Shown here: positions 61,531-64,000 of the stretch, in pieces | How the letters are laid out: each line of letters starts with the position of its first letter | How positions within the stretch are numbered: position 1 is the first letter of the stretch | DNA from: Liolophura sinensis | Taxonomy: Eukaryota > Mollusca > Polyplacophora > Chitonida > Chitonidae | Direction: 5' to 3' | Assembly (NCBI RefSeq): GCF_032854445.1 | Contig: NC_088302.1 | Coordinates: 29,233,979 to 29,297,978, forward strand | Length of the DNA: 64,000 bases | Program-made: the position numbers and the translations under genes | The notes under the pieces: generated by a model | The model's database searches: none | The model's input: the letters and a program-made list of their open reading frames with translations, nothing else | Told to the model about the DNA's origin: nothing

Positions 61531-62593
61531 ACCAATTAATAGGGAAAATAATCCCAGACACAGTTGACTGCTCCATTGTTCATGTTAATCAACAAATGGG
61601 GAGATCATAACTTCACATTACTGTGTCACAAAGGTTTACAACGGGATAGGGTTTTTACACGCATTTCTACAAACACACACAACGGCATCCATCTAACATA
61701 TACACTAGAGCTTTAAATGTGAGTGTATTCTCACAATAAGTACTGCACGTGTCTCAGCTAAAGTTAAGCATTTTTCAAATGACACAATTTGCTGGATTCT
61801 GACCGCTTCGTCCATCTTATAGGGCCACTTTCGAGTTTCTTTTGCAAAGTCTGAATAATTTAATGGCAGAAAAACTTATGTGCTGCCATCAAAAGTATCT
61901 TGATGCTAACACAAAAGGCCTGTACATGCTTCTGAAACTATATTTTCACATGCCAAACTTGAGCTGAACCACTGTAATCCAAATCTTGAGCACATAAAAA
62001 AAAGGCTGAATATATGAAATCTGATCTTCAAAATGAAATACATTTAATATTTATTCGAAGCGAAAGCTATGCATGAAACTAACATGAAACAGCATGAACC
62101 ATTACTAAAGATGTAATTTCACCACACTGAAATATTTTTCATTTCAACAAAACTGTATGCCCTGTAATAATTGTTATATTTTCTTTTTATTACAGAACCA
62201 TGACTAGAATGACAAAAGTCCTGCATTCAACCTAAAGTCTGGAATGAAAAAGTGCACTTTCAAATGAACAAAAAAGTGATATTTTAATTTTTTTCTGATA
62301 AGAAATCAACAAAACTTTACCAAAAAAAAAAAACTTCTTTAGTGACCTTATAGTTGGATGAATCAATTACTTCTCTGTATCAAGCCAAGGTTGTTCCTTT
62401 AAAAATGCTAAACTTTTGGTAAAATACTCTATGCTGCCAAACTACTACAGCTATTAAAGGTGAAGAAAATTTTTAAAAACGACACTATTATAGGTTAAAA
62501 AGAGCACATTTGTTTCTATCTGGTGGACTGCCTGCTGCATAATTTTGTGATTTCTCCTCGCCGTACACGTAAAGCCTGAAAGTTTCAAAGCAG

Positions 62594-63010
62594 GCATAAA
62601 TCGCTCAGTCCATCGCGTCCTCCATTTTTAACACCCTGTAATTTATGCTGGGGGTGTGTTGCCTCTCAGCCAATGAGAATCGTTAAATCTGCCGGCTTGT
62701 TCGTGTAAACTCGAAACCTACATGTACGTCCAACATTCCGGTTTCCCTATCTTCAAGCGGAAAATGAACTGTACTGTTCGCTACCTTCTGGGAAGAAGAG
62801 TTCTACCGGAAATGTACGAACTGTATGGACTTCAGGCCAAGTTCTTAGGCAAAATGGTGTCGCCCACATTGGATTTTGGCACTGACTTTATTTATAATTT
62901 ATCAACTTGAAGTACAGATAAGAATTTTTTTTATGGCGTGCACCTCTGAGGAAATGCATACTCTTTTCAATAGTATTTGTTTGATATTTAAATTTTCTTC
63001 CCCTTTAACA
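62594..63010 (+). repeat. Inverted repeat pair, copy 2
   Basis: The inverted counterpart of 48730-49175, about 13.4 kb away, differing by point changes and lacking about 40 bp around 62823. A 62-codon frame (62722-62910) falls in it but is broken in copy 1, so it is not called a gene. Confidence 0.93.
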
Positions 63011-63679
63011 AAAAAAGACTTGAAATCAGCCATCAATAAGGCTGCTTTTAACACAGATCCGAGAATTCTCCTCTAAAAAATACCTTACTCCATCGTGTTT
63101 TTACGAGATGCATTTCAGCATACACAAAGCCAGCTGTGCCAATGTGTTCAGACTGTAATTTAGATTTTTGTCTCATATTGCAGACATTCTTTTCAGTCGG
63201 GCAGGCAGAGTGATGGCAACAGAACATAATCTGGTCAGAAATATTGCATAATAGAGACAAACTCCCTACAGGCTAACATAATACTATAGACATACAGCAT
63301 TAAGCCCATAAATTATCATTATACTTCAACCATAACAAACTCCATTACCATAAACAGTTTTAAGCATGCAAATATAATACTGGTATGCCTGCAGAGTATA
63401 AATCATCATTGGACAGAATTTTAACCAATCACCTCTATTTATTCAGACATCAGGTATCTCTCAAAGACATAATACAACAGAATGTTTAATATGACAGACT
63501 GAGCTAGGCACATGTAAAAATTAACTGTTAATTAATCCTGACAGATAGCTGTAAACTACATCTGATAACCTGCGAGTTCATGCTGTTATTGCTTTGTGAG
63601 CTCTTCCCAAAAAGTGAAGGACACTTTTGTACTATGCACCAGAAAGCATTGATTTCAAAAAAAAAATTACTGTAATTCT

Positions 63680-63895
63680 TTTTGCATGTTTGCAAGGTGT
63701 TTTTTTTTTCAAGCGTGTTCTAAAGGCATTATTCTGTGTAGACTGATAAAATTACACTTCTTGTGAAGCCAAGAAAATTGGCCAACCAACCAATGTATAG
63801 TTTTGTCTCAAAAATCAAATGAAAAATATGTATAAATTGCAGGGAGTTGCTCATTCATATGTGAAAAGCTTCAGGAATGAGGGTATTTACGGAAA
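63680..63895 (+). repeat. Dispersed repeat, copy 2
   Basis: The partner of the repeat at 7025-7245, same orientation, with the same ordered blocks and moderate divergence. Confidence 0.7.
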
Positions 63896-63900
63896 CAGAG

Positions 63901-64000
63901 ATGGAACAATGGGCTTTTTTTTTAATGGAACTATGGGCTTTTCCTTAATGGAACAGTGGGCTTTTTCTTAATGGAACAGTGGGCTTTCTCTTAATGGAAC
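63901..64000. repeat. 23-bp tandem repeat, at least 4 copies, cut by the window edge
   Basis: The unit ttaatggaacagtgggcttt ttc, anchored on atggaac at 63901, 63924, 63948, 63971 and 63994, continues off the right end. Confidence 0.93.

Larger units (their letters stand above)
61144..64000. other. Right-edge region without supported genes
   Basis: Beyond the candidate promoter come the second arm of the inverted repeat pair (62.59-63.01 kb), a dispersed repeat (63.68-63.9 kb) and a 23-bp tandem repeat running off the edge. I found no exon. Confidence 0.5.

Noticed and set aside
61119-61535. 138-codon minus-strand frame
   Set aside because: No recognisable domain, and its frame is not the one that joins to C2A; probably spans the putative 5' UTR by chance.
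62722-62910. 62-codon frame in the inverted repeat copy
   Set aside because: Disrupted by about 40 bp of additional sequence in the sister copy, so not conserved as protein.

Overview
This window is animal DNA, not bacterial. It has no operons and no long intact genes, only short conserved exons with GT/AG borders separated by introns of up to about 11 kb. The rest is AT-rich sequence full of tRNA-derived SINEs, micro- and minisatellites. The SINE families (a TTTATTTATTTGATTGGTGTTTTACGCC-type end, and a GAGTGAGTGAGTGCTTGGGGTTTA-type end) and the frequent ACATGTA words point to a lophotrochozoan, most likely a mollusc. That assignment is inference from memory of repeat families.

The one gene I can identify with confidence is a minus-strand orthologue of unc-13/Munc13, the synaptic-vesicle priming factor. 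Read from right to left, seven exons join in a single reading frame: 57.6 kb, 46.4 kb and 44.5 kb (C2A domain), 41.8 kb (end of C2A and linker), 32.4 kb, 29.1-29.4 kb and 25.6-25.8 kb (low-complexity linker ending in the conserved RARWIEAFNKV segment). All splice phases agree. The C1, C2B, MUN and C2C exons are not visible and should lie beyond the left edge. The 46.4-kb exon carries an apparent 1-nt deletion. A possible first coding exon for C2A lies at 61.1 kb.

Two more minus-strand exons, at 21.3-21.6 kb and 11.7-12.0 kb, begin with an ATG, lie downstream of the linker exons and end at good donors in phase 0, the same phase as the 25.6-kb exon. They look like alternative first exons that would make shorter isoforms without C2A. 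A 36-nt microexon candidate at 2.5 kb is also phase 0.

The introns hold at least thirteen tandem arrays with unrelated units of 23, 24, 25, 32, 35, 36, 43, 50, 54, 57, 81, 97 and 104 bp, together roughly 8 kb. Several create long spurious open frames. One 35-bp array of about 42 copies stops about 30 nt inside the intron from an unc-13 splice donor. SINE copies with clear target-site duplications occur at 5.5, 26.3, 45.3 and 57.2 kb. A roughly 430-bp repeat occurs as an inverted pair at 48.7-49.2 and 62.6-63.0 kb.

No rRNA gene, true tRNA gene, CRISPR array or intact transposase or reverse transcriptase was found.
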